Shown in pieces: positions 23,221 to 33,347 of a stretch of 64,000 bases of DNA. The stretch spans positions 620,001 to 684,000 of the forward strand of contig OZ037867.1 of assembly GCA_964035575.1 (NCBI GenBank), in the 5' to 3' direction. Made by a program: the position numbers and the translations under genes. The notes under the pieces are model-generated. The model was given only the letters and a program-made list of their open reading frames with translations. It did not search any database and was not told where the DNA came from. Source of the stretch: Rhynchopus sp. YZ270_cl-10 (taxonomy: Eukaryota > Euglenozoa > Diplonemea > Diplonemida > Diplonemidae). Position 1 is the first letter of the stretch; each line of letters opens with the position of its first letter.

Positions 23221-23557
23221 CCGTAAAAATATTTATTCTGGGCCGGAACAAAACTGGAACACCCCAAAAAATCGTCGATTGTTCCAGTTTTGTTCCGCAC
23301 CAGCATTGTTTTGGGGGGGTATCCGTGCCTTGTCAAAAAAAAAAAACGAGGAGTGCGACCGATTTTTTTTTTTTGCCCAAAGATGCACTATGCACCTGGG
23401 TGGGGTGGGAATGGGGATAAAAATTCTACCCCAACAGAACTGTTCTGGGCCGGAACAAAACTGGGACACCCCAAAAACCCCAAGTGTTCCAGTTTTGTTC
23501 CGGTCCAGTATACTTCTGTCTCAGAATAGTTACAGCCCAGAATAAATATTTTTACGG
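23221..23557. mobile_element. TIR element CCGTAAAAATATTTATTC, TA-flanked
   Basis: 337 bp with 22-bp perfect inverted ends CCGTAAAAATATTTATTCTG(GG), flanked by TA on both sides, as expected for a Tc1/mariner-like MITE. Inside, GGAACAAAACTGG and CCAGTTTTGTTCC occur as two nested hairpins, one near each end. Non-coding. Confidence 0.65.
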
Positions 23558-23587
23558 TACATGCGAGGTGCAATTCATCATACTGGT

Positions 23588-23635
23588 GGTTTCACAACTT
23601 TTCACAACTATGTGGGTGTGAAAAGTTGTGAAACC
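23588..23635. repeat. 19-bp perfect hairpin
   Basis: GGTTTCACAACTTTTCACA and its exact complement with a 10-nt loop. The words match the arms of the element at 15268-15677. Confidence 0.6.
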
Positions 23636-23658
23636 TCGCCCCCGTATAGCACCACATA

Positions 23659-23807
23659 CACGACGGGACCCAGTGACAAGTAAATGACAAGTGAAATGAC
23701 AAGAAAATCACTTGTCATGGCAAGTGACTTTTTTGAGTGACAAGTGACAAGTGAAATGACATGTGATTTCACTTGTCACTTGTCACTTGTCACTGGGTCC
23801 CGTCGTG
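23659..23807. mobile_element. Foldback element CACGACGGGACCC, TA-flanked
   Basis: 149 bp with a perfect 23-bp inverted end CACGACGGGACCCAGTGAC..., flanked by TA. The interior consists of TGACAAGTGA words and complements, so the whole element can fold. The terminal octamer is shared with 28-256. Confidence 0.65.
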
Positions 23808-24359
23808 TACTTAGAACACTACGGGAGTTTTCCGAGGCGTTTCGAGGCGAAAACAAAGCCCCCTGAGGCTACCGCAGGGATGTTTTTTTTTTCCACGCCC
23901 CGGAACGCCTCAGGAACATTCCCGGGGTGTTCCAAATATGATTCATGCTCAAGATCTCTTTGTAAACATTCCAGGCTACGTTACCCTCTTCACCCTCTCT
24001 CGCCTTTGGAACAGCGACATACCTGCATGCAGCAATCCCCAATGTACCAAACGAAGGTCTCTCTCTCTCCCTCCCTCTCGCTTCGATGCCCAATATAGGG
24101 AGGGGGTAGAACAGTGGGGACGCCCACTGAAATATCTCTTCCCTGGCCAGCCCGGAAAAAAATAAGTAGTATTTTCTTACGGCAACACTACTTATGGGTG
24201 CTAATATAGGTGGCCTTATGGGCTTGCCTTACGGCGATAACCAAGGCAGAGAGCCTTCATATGCGTTGTGCACTTTTTTCGATCATGAAAAATACGATAC
24301 CGACCAGGTTATTACACGCTTTCATTTTTTTGTCTTCAACCTCCTACAACTCTTCCAAA

Positions 24360-24770
24360 ATGTCTGTGAAGTGTCTGGCTCTTCTGTCTTGTCTTTCCGT
24401 CGTGCTTGCGTGCGATGAAGGAGTTGATCTCCCGGGGACTGGCGAGAGCCTGTGCGGTATTAACAACGACGGCCTGTTCAGGTGCAGCTGCCCGTGGTCG
24501 AGCTGCACTGTGAGCACCGCTGAGGAGTTTCAGGCGAAGGGGCTTCGTGGGGGAGACTGCGAGACCACCGGGTTCACCATTGCGTTCATTGTGATTATCG
24601 TTGTTGTGACGATTGCGTTGATCATTCTGTGCTCGTGGTGCTGCTGCTGCAAGGGTGCTGGCTGCAGCTGCACGAAGCTCTGCCAGGGAGGAATCTGCTG
24701 CCAAACACGTGGCGAAAACTTCCAGAACACCCCTGCCCCTGCATACCATGTGAACGACGGCAAGATGTAG
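24360..24770 (+). CDS. Small Cys-rich single-pass membrane protein, paralogue B
   Basis: 136 residues, paralogous to the product of 9998-10426. Signal peptide MSVKCLALLSCLSVVLA, ectodomain with CSCPWSSCT, transmembrane segment (about 78-98: TIAFIVIIVVVTIALIILC), then CSWCCCCK, CxCTKLCQGGICC, RGENFQ and a PAPAYH tail. Six-Cys ectodomain and Cys-dense cytosolic tail are the conserved features; the rest has diverged widely, so both copies are probably under selection. Start: first ATG giving a signal peptide; the nearest plausible acceptor is the AG at about 24306. Function unknown; not a recognised family to me. Confidence 0.75.
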   Translation: MSVKCLALLSCLSVVLACDEGVDLPGTGESLCGINNDGLFRCSCPWSSCTVSTAEEFQAKGLRGGDCETTGFTIAFIVIIVVVTIALIILCSWCCCCKGAGCSCTKLCQGGICCQTRGENFQNTPAPAYHVNDGKM

Positions 24771-25164
24771 AGAGAGAGACAGTAAGGGAGGTACCGTCGT
24801 AAAAAAAAAAGTAGAAAATGAGAAGGGTAACTGTTGTGACTTTGTTTGTTGTTTAGAATCAAACAAAAAGTAATTGGTCTGTCCTTCCAATTAAATTAGA
24901 AAGTCTTTTTGACTCTCTCTCCCCAATCTTAAAAAGCTGGTATTCGAAGCAGTTTTCCAAAAAAGGAATAAATTTTTTGTTATGTCCACATCGCAAAAAA
25001 TAAATTGCTGACCGAAACAACCCGCTTTTTAGTTTCAGAATGATATCATTTTAAAGAGTATACAGGAAGGTACGTTCACTTGCAGTTCGTCCTCCACCCC
25101 CTTTTTTTTGTTGCGTAGTCACAATCCTTTTGTTCAGTGAAGAAATAGAATAAAGGAGCGCGCT

Positions 25165-25196
<32 letters not shown>

Positions 25197-25632
25197 TTTT
25201 TTTCCCCCCAGTTCCCTCGCTCTGGTCTCTCATATTACTTTTTTTTTTGTTAGTGTGAAGACACCACAAAACAAAAGTAACACTGAGATATCAAAGCCAA
25301 AAAAACACACCATAGAAAAAAAAAATATTCTCTTATTTTCCCCCTACCCCCATCTACGTGTTCAAAATTATTTTTTGAAAAAAAAAAAAAAAACGAAATA
25401 TTATTTTCAGTGCCCTTTGTTGAGATGTATCGTGCAGCCGTTTTTTTTTTTTTTTTTGCACATCCATCTTTATTATTTTTCAAGATGACTAAGGCTGAGT
25501 TCAACACGAGGCTTGATTTCATCTTTTAAAATTTTCTTTTCTCCCCCCTTTTTTTAGGATCGTTTTGAACATCCTTTGTATACTTTATCTGAATAGAGTA
25601 TATGAAATTTATTTTCTTTTTTTCTTTTCTTA

Positions 25633-25665
25633 GATGGGTGCGCACAGAAGCGCATTGATCTTTCA
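25633..25665 (+). repeat. ACGAGAG-type stem-loop, TGCGC stem
   Basis: Stem TGCGC/GCGCA, loop ACAGAA, then TTGATCTTTCAAATTTT. The stem differs from TGTGC/GCACA copies by a paired change. Confidence 0.55.
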
Positions 25666-25694
25666 AATTTTTTTCTTCCTTTTCTTTAGTTTGT

Positions 25695-25736
25695 AAGGTA
25701 ACTAAGCACAGAGAGGCTTAGGGTCATCTGATAAAC
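25695..25736 (+). repeat. ACGAGAG-type stem-loop, CTAAGC stem
   Basis: AAGGTAACTAAGC, loop ACAGAGAG, GCTTAG, then GGTCATCTGATAAACTTTT. Confidence 0.6.
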
Positions 25737-26029
25737 TTTTCTTTCTTTTTTATGTTTCAAAGAAAAAATCTTGTTGTCATCCTATGCGAAGGATGTTTCC
25801 GGGACAAACAACAACCATTCTTCTCATGAACCACACAATTCTTTCACTATATAATTCAAGATTTCTCTTGCATTTCCCCAATGCACTATGAAAAAAAATC
25901 TGATACATTTGAGACAATATGCATCTTTTCAATTTCTTTATCTTTTTCTTTTTTCCCCTGAAAAGATGCATGACCTCATTTCACACCATTTTTTTTAAAA
26001 AGATGACTAACCAAACGAGAGGCTTAGAT

Positions 26030-26727
26030 CAGAGTCCGCGGAACACCCCCGTTCACCCCGTCCCGGACGGGGGTCAATTATTTTCCAAAAACCGACCCCC
26101 GTCCCAAACCCCCGTCCAGGGACGGGGGTTTTGGATTTTTTTTGGGGGGGGAGGAGGGGCCCATATTATGGGGAATTTTTTGAGATACCATCGAGCCGGA
26201 CTCAATTGGTCAAACGTCGAAGGAAAAGGAAGCACGCAGCACGGCGAAAGGAAAAAAGTAGAGTACCGTGCGCCTGCGGCGCAAGCCTGCATCACACCAT
26301 TCCCGTGACATTGTTTGCCTGTAAAAATGTACAATTTTAAGCGCATTTTTTTTGAAATGTTGCGTACCGTGGCTTCGCTTGGAACCTTTGGGTGACATAC
26401 CGCCGTTTCTTTTGTAAAAAAAACTGAGGTTACTGATAATTCGTGCACCATGTGTGCCTGGTGCAAATATCAATAAAGTGCCGAACTCCGCCGTCGGATA
26501 ACCGAGCAATTCTCACATTCCGCCGGAGGCCCCCAACTTGAGCTGGGGTGGGGACCCGGGCGCGCGAAGCGCGCCCGGGCTCGACCGAGTTTTGATCTTC
26601 TTCTTCCTGTGACTAGCTTGTCAGCGGAGAAAGCTCGGGAGAGGTTTTTTTTTTTTTTGTTTTTTGGGCGGGACGGGGGTTGGAAGGGGGTGCATAATTA
26701 ATTTTCGGGGGAGGTCCGCGGGCTCTG
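26030..26727. mobile_element. hAT-type non-autonomous transposon, 8-bp TSD
   Basis: 698 bp. Ends CAGAG[TC]CCGCGGA in inverted orientation and a perfect 8-bp duplication GCTTAGAT outside (26022-26029, 26728-26735). CAGNG ends with an 8-bp duplication are hallmarks of the hAT superfamily. The element split a stem-loop repeat (GAGGCTTAGATTCATCTCAT). The interior 26190-26585 is homologous, in reverse complement, to 61450-61815 inside another hAT-like element, and carries a perfect CCCGGGCGCGC hairpin. No transposase. Confidence 0.85.
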
Positions 26728-26793
26728 GCTTAGATTCATCTCATCAATTTTTTTCTTTTTTTTTTTCCCCCTCAAAAAAAAAAGAGCAAATTC

Positions 26794-27301
26794 CACGGCT
26801 TCGCAAATATATTTAATAATAGTTTTTTGAAAAAAGTTCAATATTTTAATATTTTCAAAAAGTACGTGTAAAAAAAGCAAAAATATTAAAAATATTGATA
26901 AATATTGATTTATTTTGTATGGTATTTTGCAGTGGGAAAATAGTAAAATATTGATCAATATATTGAAAATATTGATCAATATTTTCAATATATTGATCAA
27001 TATTTTCCAATATTTCAATATTTATCAATATTTTCAATATATTTCAATATTTGTCAATATTTATTAAAATATTGATCAATATATTTACGGAAACCACCAC
27101 AGTAAAATTGCACATAAAATTTACCAATATTTACCAATATTTCAATATTTATCAATATTTTCAATATATTGCAATATTTGTCAATATTTATTAAAATATT
27201 GATTATTTTTTTCCAAAATATTGATTCAATATTTTTAATAATAATCATATTTCAATATTCATCAATATTTAAAATATATTGAATATATTTGCGAAGCCGT
27301 G
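26794..27301. mobile_element. AT-rich foldback element, 6-bp TSD
   Basis: 508 bp. Inverted ends CACGGCTTCGCAAATATATT (about 20 bp) with a perfect 6-bp duplication AAATTC outside (26788-26793, 27302-27307). The interior is made of ATATTGATCAATATTTTCAA words and can fold extensively. Non-coding; the Ile/Asn-rich frames are artefacts of the AT words. Confidence 0.75.
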
Positions 27302-27528
27302 AAATTCAGACCAAGTTTACCCCCTTTCTTTCCCCTTTTATTCCCCCCCCGCACATTTCATCGTACATACACAATGGGACTGGTCATACCCCCCCGTCAT
27401 ATATGACCAATCTCGCACGAGGGAGAGAGTGCCTCCCACACGATGAACCAACGGTTCGTCTGCACAGTATCTATGGGAAAGAGAAACTTAATTCCGGTGC
27501 TCCGAAAAGGGAGGACCAACTCACCTTA

Positions 27529-27826
27529 GGCATACCCCCCCGAAGGTGAATTCATATTCGCTCCATATTCGGATCCGAATTTAGGGCGAATATGATCGGA
27601 ATACGCACGAATATGGAATACATCACACCACAGTGTTCGCCCTATATTCGGACACCAAAATTCCTGCACCACATTCGGATCCGATTCTCCGTATATTCAG
27701 ATACGAATATAGGGCGAACACTGTGGTGTGATGTATTCCATATTCGGGCATATTCCGATCATATTCGCCCTATATTCGGATCCGAATATGGAGCGAATAC
27801 GAATTCGCCTTTTCGGGGGGTATGCC
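27529..27826. mobile_element. Large palindromic element GGCATACCCCCC, TA-flanked
   Basis: 298 bp with arms of about 125 bp that are nearly perfect complements: GGCATACCCCCCGAA, then CATATTCGGATCCGAAT, ATGATCGGAATA and ATCACACCACAGTGTTCGCC words. TA flanks both ends. Only about 50 bp in the middle are unpaired. Non-coding. Confidence 0.75.
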
Positions 27827-28015
27827 TATGGGGTTGGTTACTCCCTTATCCCTCCTCTTTAAACTTCCCCTTTTGCCAGAAGGAGTCCACCACTGCGAGC
27901 TGATGCTTATCTCTCTCTCCCCCCATACAATATTTTATTTTGGCAATCACCCAAATAACCACTAACAGCTTTCCCCTTCTACACTCTCTCTTATAACACC
28001 TTTGTTTCTCTCTCA

Positions 28016-29320
28016 ATGCCCTTCACCTTTGGAGATATTGGAGGCAGAGAAGGCTCTGCTGGAGCGTATCAGCCTTCTTTAGCACCGGTCCCCCCGATGC
28101 CTCCGACACGCCCACGGTATGATGAAGAAGAAGTTGCGCATGTTCCTCGGCATTATGTGGGCATGCCTTCTTCTGTTATCCCGTATGATGTTTCCCCGAG
28201 ACATCGTGAAAGAGGGGAAACCCAGGCTGCGAAGGAACGGAACAAATTCGCGATTGGCACACAATTGAAGGGGCACAGAGCGTTGCCTTCCTTTTCTGCT
28301 CAAGGCGCGCCACCACGCTCGCCACGCTATGATTCGGACTACGCATCTGACATGAGTCTTTCCCCTGCCAGGGTTCATCACCCCTCTCAACGAAGTGCTC
28401 AACAACATGCAACAAGACGCAGAGTGCTCTCTCCACTGCAAAAACAGCAGCGGCCAATGTTTGGAGAAGAGGAAGGACCGGCACCAGAAATTCATGAGGT
28501 GCTTTTGGAGAAGGGGAGGTTAGTGCAGGAGAGGAAAGAGGCGCTGAAGGAGGAGGCTGCACGGAAGGAGTTGGGGAAATTGAAGGAGAAGCCTACCATT
28601 AGCAAGACCGCACAGAAGACAAACTTTAAGGAAGGAATCTACGAGAGAACCAAACAGCGTATGGAACAACGCAAGAAAGACCTAGAAGCTGCTAAGGCGG
28701 CCGCCTCTGTCATTGAAGAAGAGAATGTTAAACAGTACACCTTTTCCCCAACAATCACCCGCCGTGGAAAAATGTCTTCCAGCAAAGCAAGAGACCACGC
28801 AGCCCCTGAAGCTCTCCGCTCCAAAGCAGTCAAACTGCAAACCCAACAACAACAGCAAGCAACCGACGAATTAGTCGAATGCGTCTTTACCCCAGAAATC
28901 AACAAAAGGTCGGCAAAGCTTGCAATGAGACAGGCAAAGGCAAAGGGAAATCAATCAGGACCAAGATTCATCCACGCAGACTCCCTCATGGAAAGATCGC
29001 AAGAGGCCCGCGTCAAAACATACCTCAAAAGCGTAGACGAAATGGAGCAAATGAACCCCCACAACCCCTGCATCTCGAAGTTCGCCGCCAACTTCCCTCT
29101 TCCCGACACTGTGACGGACCGGCTCTATCAAACCCCCCCATACAGCAGGCGAGGCCCTTCAGGTTCTGCGGCAACAGGCTGGCTCAGTCAAGACAACGAC
29201 TCCGTCCACAAACCAAGTGCAAGCCCTCCACGTTCTTCTCTTTCGCAATCCAAATCCATCAGCCCACCCCCAGTCAGAGTTCTCTTCACATCTCCGGACA
29301 CAGACAGACACTATAAATGA
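28016..29320 (+). CDS. Coiled-coil protein with FxPxI motifs, unknown function
   Basis: 434 residues in one exon, start at the first ATG after a pyrimidine-rich leader and stop TGA. The N-terminal 150 residues are Pro/Arg-rich and disordered-looking. Residues about 155-235 are strongly charged and helical (EKGRLVQERKEALKEEAARK), predicted coiled coil. Two copies of an aromatic-x-Pro-x-Ile motif follow: FSPTITRRGKM (about 241) and FTPEINKRSAKLA (about 290). The C-terminus is Ser/Pro-rich. Such FxPxI-type motifs are frequent in protist cytoskeletal or flagellar-associated proteins, which would suggest a structural role, but no family can be named. Confidence 0.75.
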   Translation: MPFTFGDIGGREGSAGAYQPSLAPVPPMPPTRPRYDEEEVAHVPRHYVGMPSSVIPYDVSPRHRERGETQAAKERNKFAIGTQLKGHRALPSFSAQGAPPRSPRYDSDYASDMSLSPARVHHPSQRSAQQHATRRRVLSPLQKQQRPMFGEEEGPAPEIHEVLLEKGRLVQERKEALKEEAARKELGKLKEKPTISKTAQKTNFKEGIYERTKQRMEQRKKDLEAAKAAASVIEEENVKQYTFSPTITRRGKMSSSKARDHAAPEALRSKAVKLQTQQQQQATDELVECVFTPEINKRSAKLAMRQAKAKGNQSGPRFIHADSLMERSQEARVKTYLKSVDEMEQMNPHNPCISKFAANFPLPDTVTDRLYQTPPYSRRGPSGSAATGWLSQDNDSVHKPSASPPRSSLSQSKSISPPPVRVLFTSPDTDRHYK

Positions 29321-30059
29321 GTGAGGAGTCTCTAGGCGCGCTGACCCTTGAAAACGCTTCGAGCGGGGACATGGTTAGCCACCTTGGAAAAGCTGCACTA
29401 CTTTTGTGCAGTAGGGTGTCTAGTGGAGGAGCAGGGGGGGAGGGTGACGAAGATCGTTTGATAGTGTAAAATATACAAAATATTGTAGAAAATAATAAAC
29501 TGAAACCACAAAGGTTCAAAAGAGACAGATACAGATATTTTTTTTTTCTTCCCCTGAGCGATTCTCGCCAAGAAAATTGAGGGGAGAAATTGAAGGGGGG
29601 TACTCTGTACATAAATATTCCCCCCTTTTTTCTCCCCGCTTTGTTATGGTGACATTGTGCAATATTGTCTTCGTCACATTTTTTTTTGACAACAAAAAAT
29701 CAATCTTGCCTGTACATAGAATCTGTCCTCTCATTTTTTTTTTGAACTCTTTTTTTATAACAAATTATATTGTAAGTGTACCTGCGAACCATCGCAAAGA
29801 GAAAAGAAAAATTCCCCCATTTCCTCTCCCTCCTTCTCTTTTGCTTCCTATTCATTGATTTGCCCCCCTTTTTATTCAAAGGTAATTTTCAGTTTCAGTA
29901 TGATGTCTGAGGTTAGATTTATCCTAGCGTTCTGCTGTTCATATTCGTATCAGAGACATCAGATTATCTCACTTCACTTAATTTTAAATTATCTTTTCAC
30001 CTTTCACTTTCTCTCCTCCTCCTCCTCCTCCATCACCACTTCAAAGGCGGGCGGGAAAG
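29321..30059. other. Gene-free T-rich interval
   Basis: Contains no supported gene. It may hold the first exon of the following gene: an ATGATGTCTGAG at 29899 is followed by GTTAGA, but this is not a strong donor. It ends in a CTCCTCCTCC tract that could act as an acceptor tract. Confidence 0.35.
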
Positions 30060-31526
30060 GTGTCTTCGTACCAGCACAATGCTCCGTGGCAGGGGCGTGA
30101 GGTAGAAGGTGGAAGACAACTTGCAGTTACAAAGACAGGTTCTGCGAGTCAGTTGTCCACGAGGCCGCAGTCGACAGACGAGGACAGTGCATTGGTTATG
30201 AAGGACCGTATGCTCACAGGCCCGGAGCTGTCGGTGCTGCGCATGGGGCCTGGTGGGAGCACGCCTCTGTCCGAACCAGCGCGGGCGCCGATCTCTGGAT
30301 TGGAGTCGCTCCACTCTGGCCACTCCGCACTCTACAGGAACCACGACTCCCTCGAGCCCTCAACCCCTGTGCACAAAAGCAGTGCAATGGAAACAGCCCT
30401 CGAACAGCAGGTCTCCATGCACACAGAGGTCGTGCTGCACCCCTCTGCCGCATCAGAGCTCCTCAGGGCGTCGCACCACAGCACCGCCGCTGCACCAATC
30501 AGCAACCCTGTTAGTACCCACCCCGTTAGCGCTAACCCAGTCAGCGCACCCACACCGACAGTCTCTGGAAGGCCCTACAGTGGTCCGCATGTAGGGCGGC
30601 CGGTGGTAAGGGAGGTGACATCAGGTGTGTCGGGTGTGAGTAGTGTGGTGAATGGGGTGAATAATGGTTTTGCGAATGTAATTGGAGGCAGTGCAGGTGT
30701 TGTAAATAATAGCTTCGCAAATTCGGGTGGCGTGAGCAGTTTGGTAGGTGGGCTTGCAAATGGTGCAAGCCCAGCACGCCCGCTGTCTCCACCACCACAG
30801 ACAGCACTTCCGGTGTACCCACATCCGGTCAGGGTTGCGCTGCCCGAACCTCCATCCCCTGCAGCTTCCTTCACGCTGGAAGGTCTTGGTGGTGTGCCCA
30901 CAGTGTTGCAGACCTACCCGAGGCCAGACGGTGCACACCCAAGCAACACAACTGTGATCCCTGCAGTGCCCTGTCTTGCGTGTGTAGAGGGGGAGAGGAA
31001 GGCGGAGGCACTGCAGCGGAGTATCAATTCAAAGGATGTGCGGCTTCGGATTCTTGAGAGGGAGAATGGGGCGCTTCGGGCTCGGCTTTATGAAGGGATG
31101 GGGGAAACACAGCAACTACAACAGCAGCCACAGCAGCAACAGCCGGCGCAGATCTCCGGGGTGGGTGTTGGAGAGTCGCCGTATGGCACAGCACGCAGAA
31201 AGGCGGCATTGACGTGGCAGCTAGGGGGGGTGCGGACAGTGCAAGGGGGTGTGCAGGGAGGGGTAGGGTCAGGGGGTGTGGGTGTGGGTGTGGGGCTCAT
31301 AGCGCTGCCAGTCGCAGCATCGCAGCCACAGCCCGTTGCAGGTGGCCAGGTGCTGCCAGACCCAGGAACGCCGGTCCCGCAGCAGGGGGCGCAAGTGCGG
31401 TACCAAGTGCCTACCACATTCCACAGAACCATCCCTCCCCTCTCCCCAACAGGGGAACGCCTTCCACCACCCACATCTCCAATTTCATGTTTCTTAAGGG
31501 ATGCGAATGTTGTGAGTCATCCGTAG
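30060..31526 (+). CDS. Low-complexity protein with C-terminal coiled coil, N-terminus unresolved
   Basis: The open frame from 30060 has no ATG at its beginning (it starts GTG), so the true start is either the in-frame ATG at 30198 (442 residues) or in an upstream exon joined at the AG of 30058-30059. Residues (from 30060) about 60-300 are rich in Ser, Pro, Gly, Val and Asn with repeated SGVSSVVNGV-like and NSFANSGG words. Positions about 308-346 form a probable coiled coil (SKDVRLRILERENGALRARL). A Gln-rich stretch (QQLQQQPQQQQ) and a Gly/Val-rich stretch follow. No recognised domain. The codon pattern and lack of stops over nearly 1.5 kb support coding. Confidence 0.65.
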   Translation: MSSYQHNAPWQGREVEGGRQLAVTKTGSASQLSTRPQSTDEDSALVMKDRMLTGPELSVLRMGPGGSTPLSEPARAPISGLESLHSGHSALYRNHDSLEPSTPVHKSSAMETALEQQVSMHTEVVLHPSAASELLRASHHSTAAAPISNPVSTHPVSANPVSAPTPTVSGRPYSGPHVGRPVVREVTSGVSGVSSVVNGVNNGFANVIGGSAGVVNNSFANSGGVSSLVGGLANGASPARPLSPPPQTALPVYPHPVRVALPEPPSPAASFTLEGLGGVPTVLQTYPRPDGAHPSNTTVIPAVPCLACVEGERKAEALQRSINSKDVRLRILERENGALRARLYEGMGETQQLQQQPQQQQPAQISGVGVGESPYGTARRKAALTWQLGGVRTVQGGVQGGVGSGGVGVGVGLIALPVAASQPQPVAGGQVLPDPGTPVPQQGAQVRYQVPTTFHRTIPPLSPTGERLPPPTSPISCFLRDANVVSHP

Positions 31527-31906
31527 AGTAGTAGTAGAGGGAGGGAGGGAGGGGATCAGGGAGGGGGGTTTTGAAATAGAATTTTTGTTTAAAGTGAGTA
31601 TGCGTGTTTGTGGGAAAGAATCAGATGCGGGGGGGGGGTTGTCAAGATAAACAGTATTTGTGTGATTAGTGTCCCCCAGTACTTTGTGTGGGCGAAAAGC
31701 CAGAATAGAATAAAAAATACAAAACGTTGCTCTCTTATGAGATGTATTCACCTTTATATGTTCTCCTTATTTTAGATGTTCTGATGGTGCCTGTACCCCT
31801 GCCCTTCCACGCACTTTCCCCTGCCATTTTACTTTGAGACAATAGAGATTTCTCCTTTTGCGCCCACCGACAAACGGTGATGGGTTTGCACTTTCCACCT
31901 TTGTTG

Positions 31907-31945
31907 TATGTGTGCACGAGAGGCGCATTCATTTTACAAGGTTTC
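31907..31945 (+). repeat. ACGAGAG stem-loop repeat, TGTGC stem type
   Basis: TGTGC, loop ACGAGAG, GCGCA (one G-U pair), then TTCATTTTACAAGG. Confidence 0.6.
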
Positions 31946-32309
31946 TTCTTCTTTCGGAAGAGATGACAACAGGTCTGCATCCCTGGGTGTCTGCAGAGCA
32001 TCCACTTCACTTTCTTTAGTGCACTGTACACTCATCGTAGGCTTGATAAGGAGGTGGGCTGCCTTGAGGAGAAGGGCACCACGCAAAATTCGTACCCACT
32101 GTACGGGTATACCTCAGTTTCAGATGATCGTGTGTGTACGAATGGCATTTTTTTTTTTTTCCATCCTTCAAAGCGTTATTTCTGTTTCTTCTATAGGTGT
32201 CGGCCACAGTACTGCCCACATCTGAGATTTTTTTTGTATTGTCGCGCAGCAGTTTCTTTTTTTTTTTGTGTTTGCACTTTCTACGTTTTTTTTTAGTCTT
32301 TTTTTTTCC

Positions 32310-32346
32310 AAGGTGACTAAAACACGAGAGGCTTAGGTTCATCTCA
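32310..32346 (+). repeat. ACGAGAG stem-loop repeat, CTAA stem type
   Basis: AAGGTGACTAAAACACGAGAG, GCTTAG, then GTTCATCTCAT. Confidence 0.6.
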
Positions 32347-33347
32347 TGCTGTATTTCAAAAAAAGATGAGCCCTTTTTTTTTCCTCTTTCCCAAGCCGGA
32401 TTGTCAGTAAGCAGAAGAAAAATGCGCAAATCCTGTAGTTACAGGTCTACCTTTATTGTTGCTTCTTCATTATTATTGTAAAATTTTACTTTAAATGTGA
32501 TGTCGGCCGCAGGGTACTGTTGATTGCGTCCTGCTGGGAAAAAAAAGTTAGCTCATTGATTGATGTCGTCTTGATAACCCATCATCACCATTTTGTTTAC
32601 TCTCTTTTTTGCGGATGTTTTTTTCATTTTTGTTTATTGCTAAAAACTTTTCCTTTTTGCATTCATTTGTAATGCATCCGCACTGTATGAACTGTTCATA
32701 CATAACACCGAACCTTTCAAACCTTTAGTAGATTTTTTTCATTTTTTTTCGCAAAAAAAAGCGAAAACATCACAACACATTTCCCTCCCCTCTGAGCTGT
32801 AGGCCACGACAAATAAACATTAGGTTTTGGTTAAAGTGTTGCGAACCACTATAATGTATTCTACCTACACCCTGCACACCCCCTACCAACCCCTCGTTCG
32901 TGATTGCTGTATTGTGATAATTTTCAATTGCCCATTCGAAAATACACATCACGATATTGTGTATTACCGTATTCGTATAAATTATCCACCGCAAAAAAGG
33001 TCGAACTTCCAGAAAAAATTCTGAAAAGGTCGAACATTAGTACGGTCGATAATTTGTACTTATACAGTATGTATTATGAACGTGCTATGAAAAATTATCA
33101 CAATACCAGCCATCACTACCCCCTGTGTACCACATCACCAACGGAAACGAACATCCCTCTAACAATACCCCCCATTCCACATTCCCCCTCCCCTGAATAG
33201 TATAAAAACGACTCCACTCAATCCTTTTTAAAATAACAACCTCTTCCCCTCTTTTCCCCTCTTTCCACCCTCAATTTTTTTTTTTCCCCACAATTTTTTA
33301 ATAGGTACCCCATTTCCCCTCTTTTCTTTCTTTTTTTCTCTCCAAAA

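Larger units (their letters stand above)
24771..26029. other. Gene-free homopolymer-rich stretch
   Basis: Long T and A runs; no coding region. It carries hairpin repeats at 25484-25526, 25633-25665, 25695-25736 and the left half of one at 26002-26029. Confidence 0.45.
31527..33347. other. Gene-free interval with hairpin repeats
   Basis: No gene. Hairpin repeats occur at 31907-31945 and 32310-32346. A repeat P fragment (GTCGGCCGCAGGGTACTG) lies at about 32500-32518. AAAAGGTCGAAC is repeated at about 32996 and 33025. Confidence 0.4.

Noticed and set aside
30060-30062. GTG as the start codon of the gene at 30060
   Set aside because: Eukaryotic nuclear genes rarely start with GTG; a downstream ATG or upstream exon is more likely.
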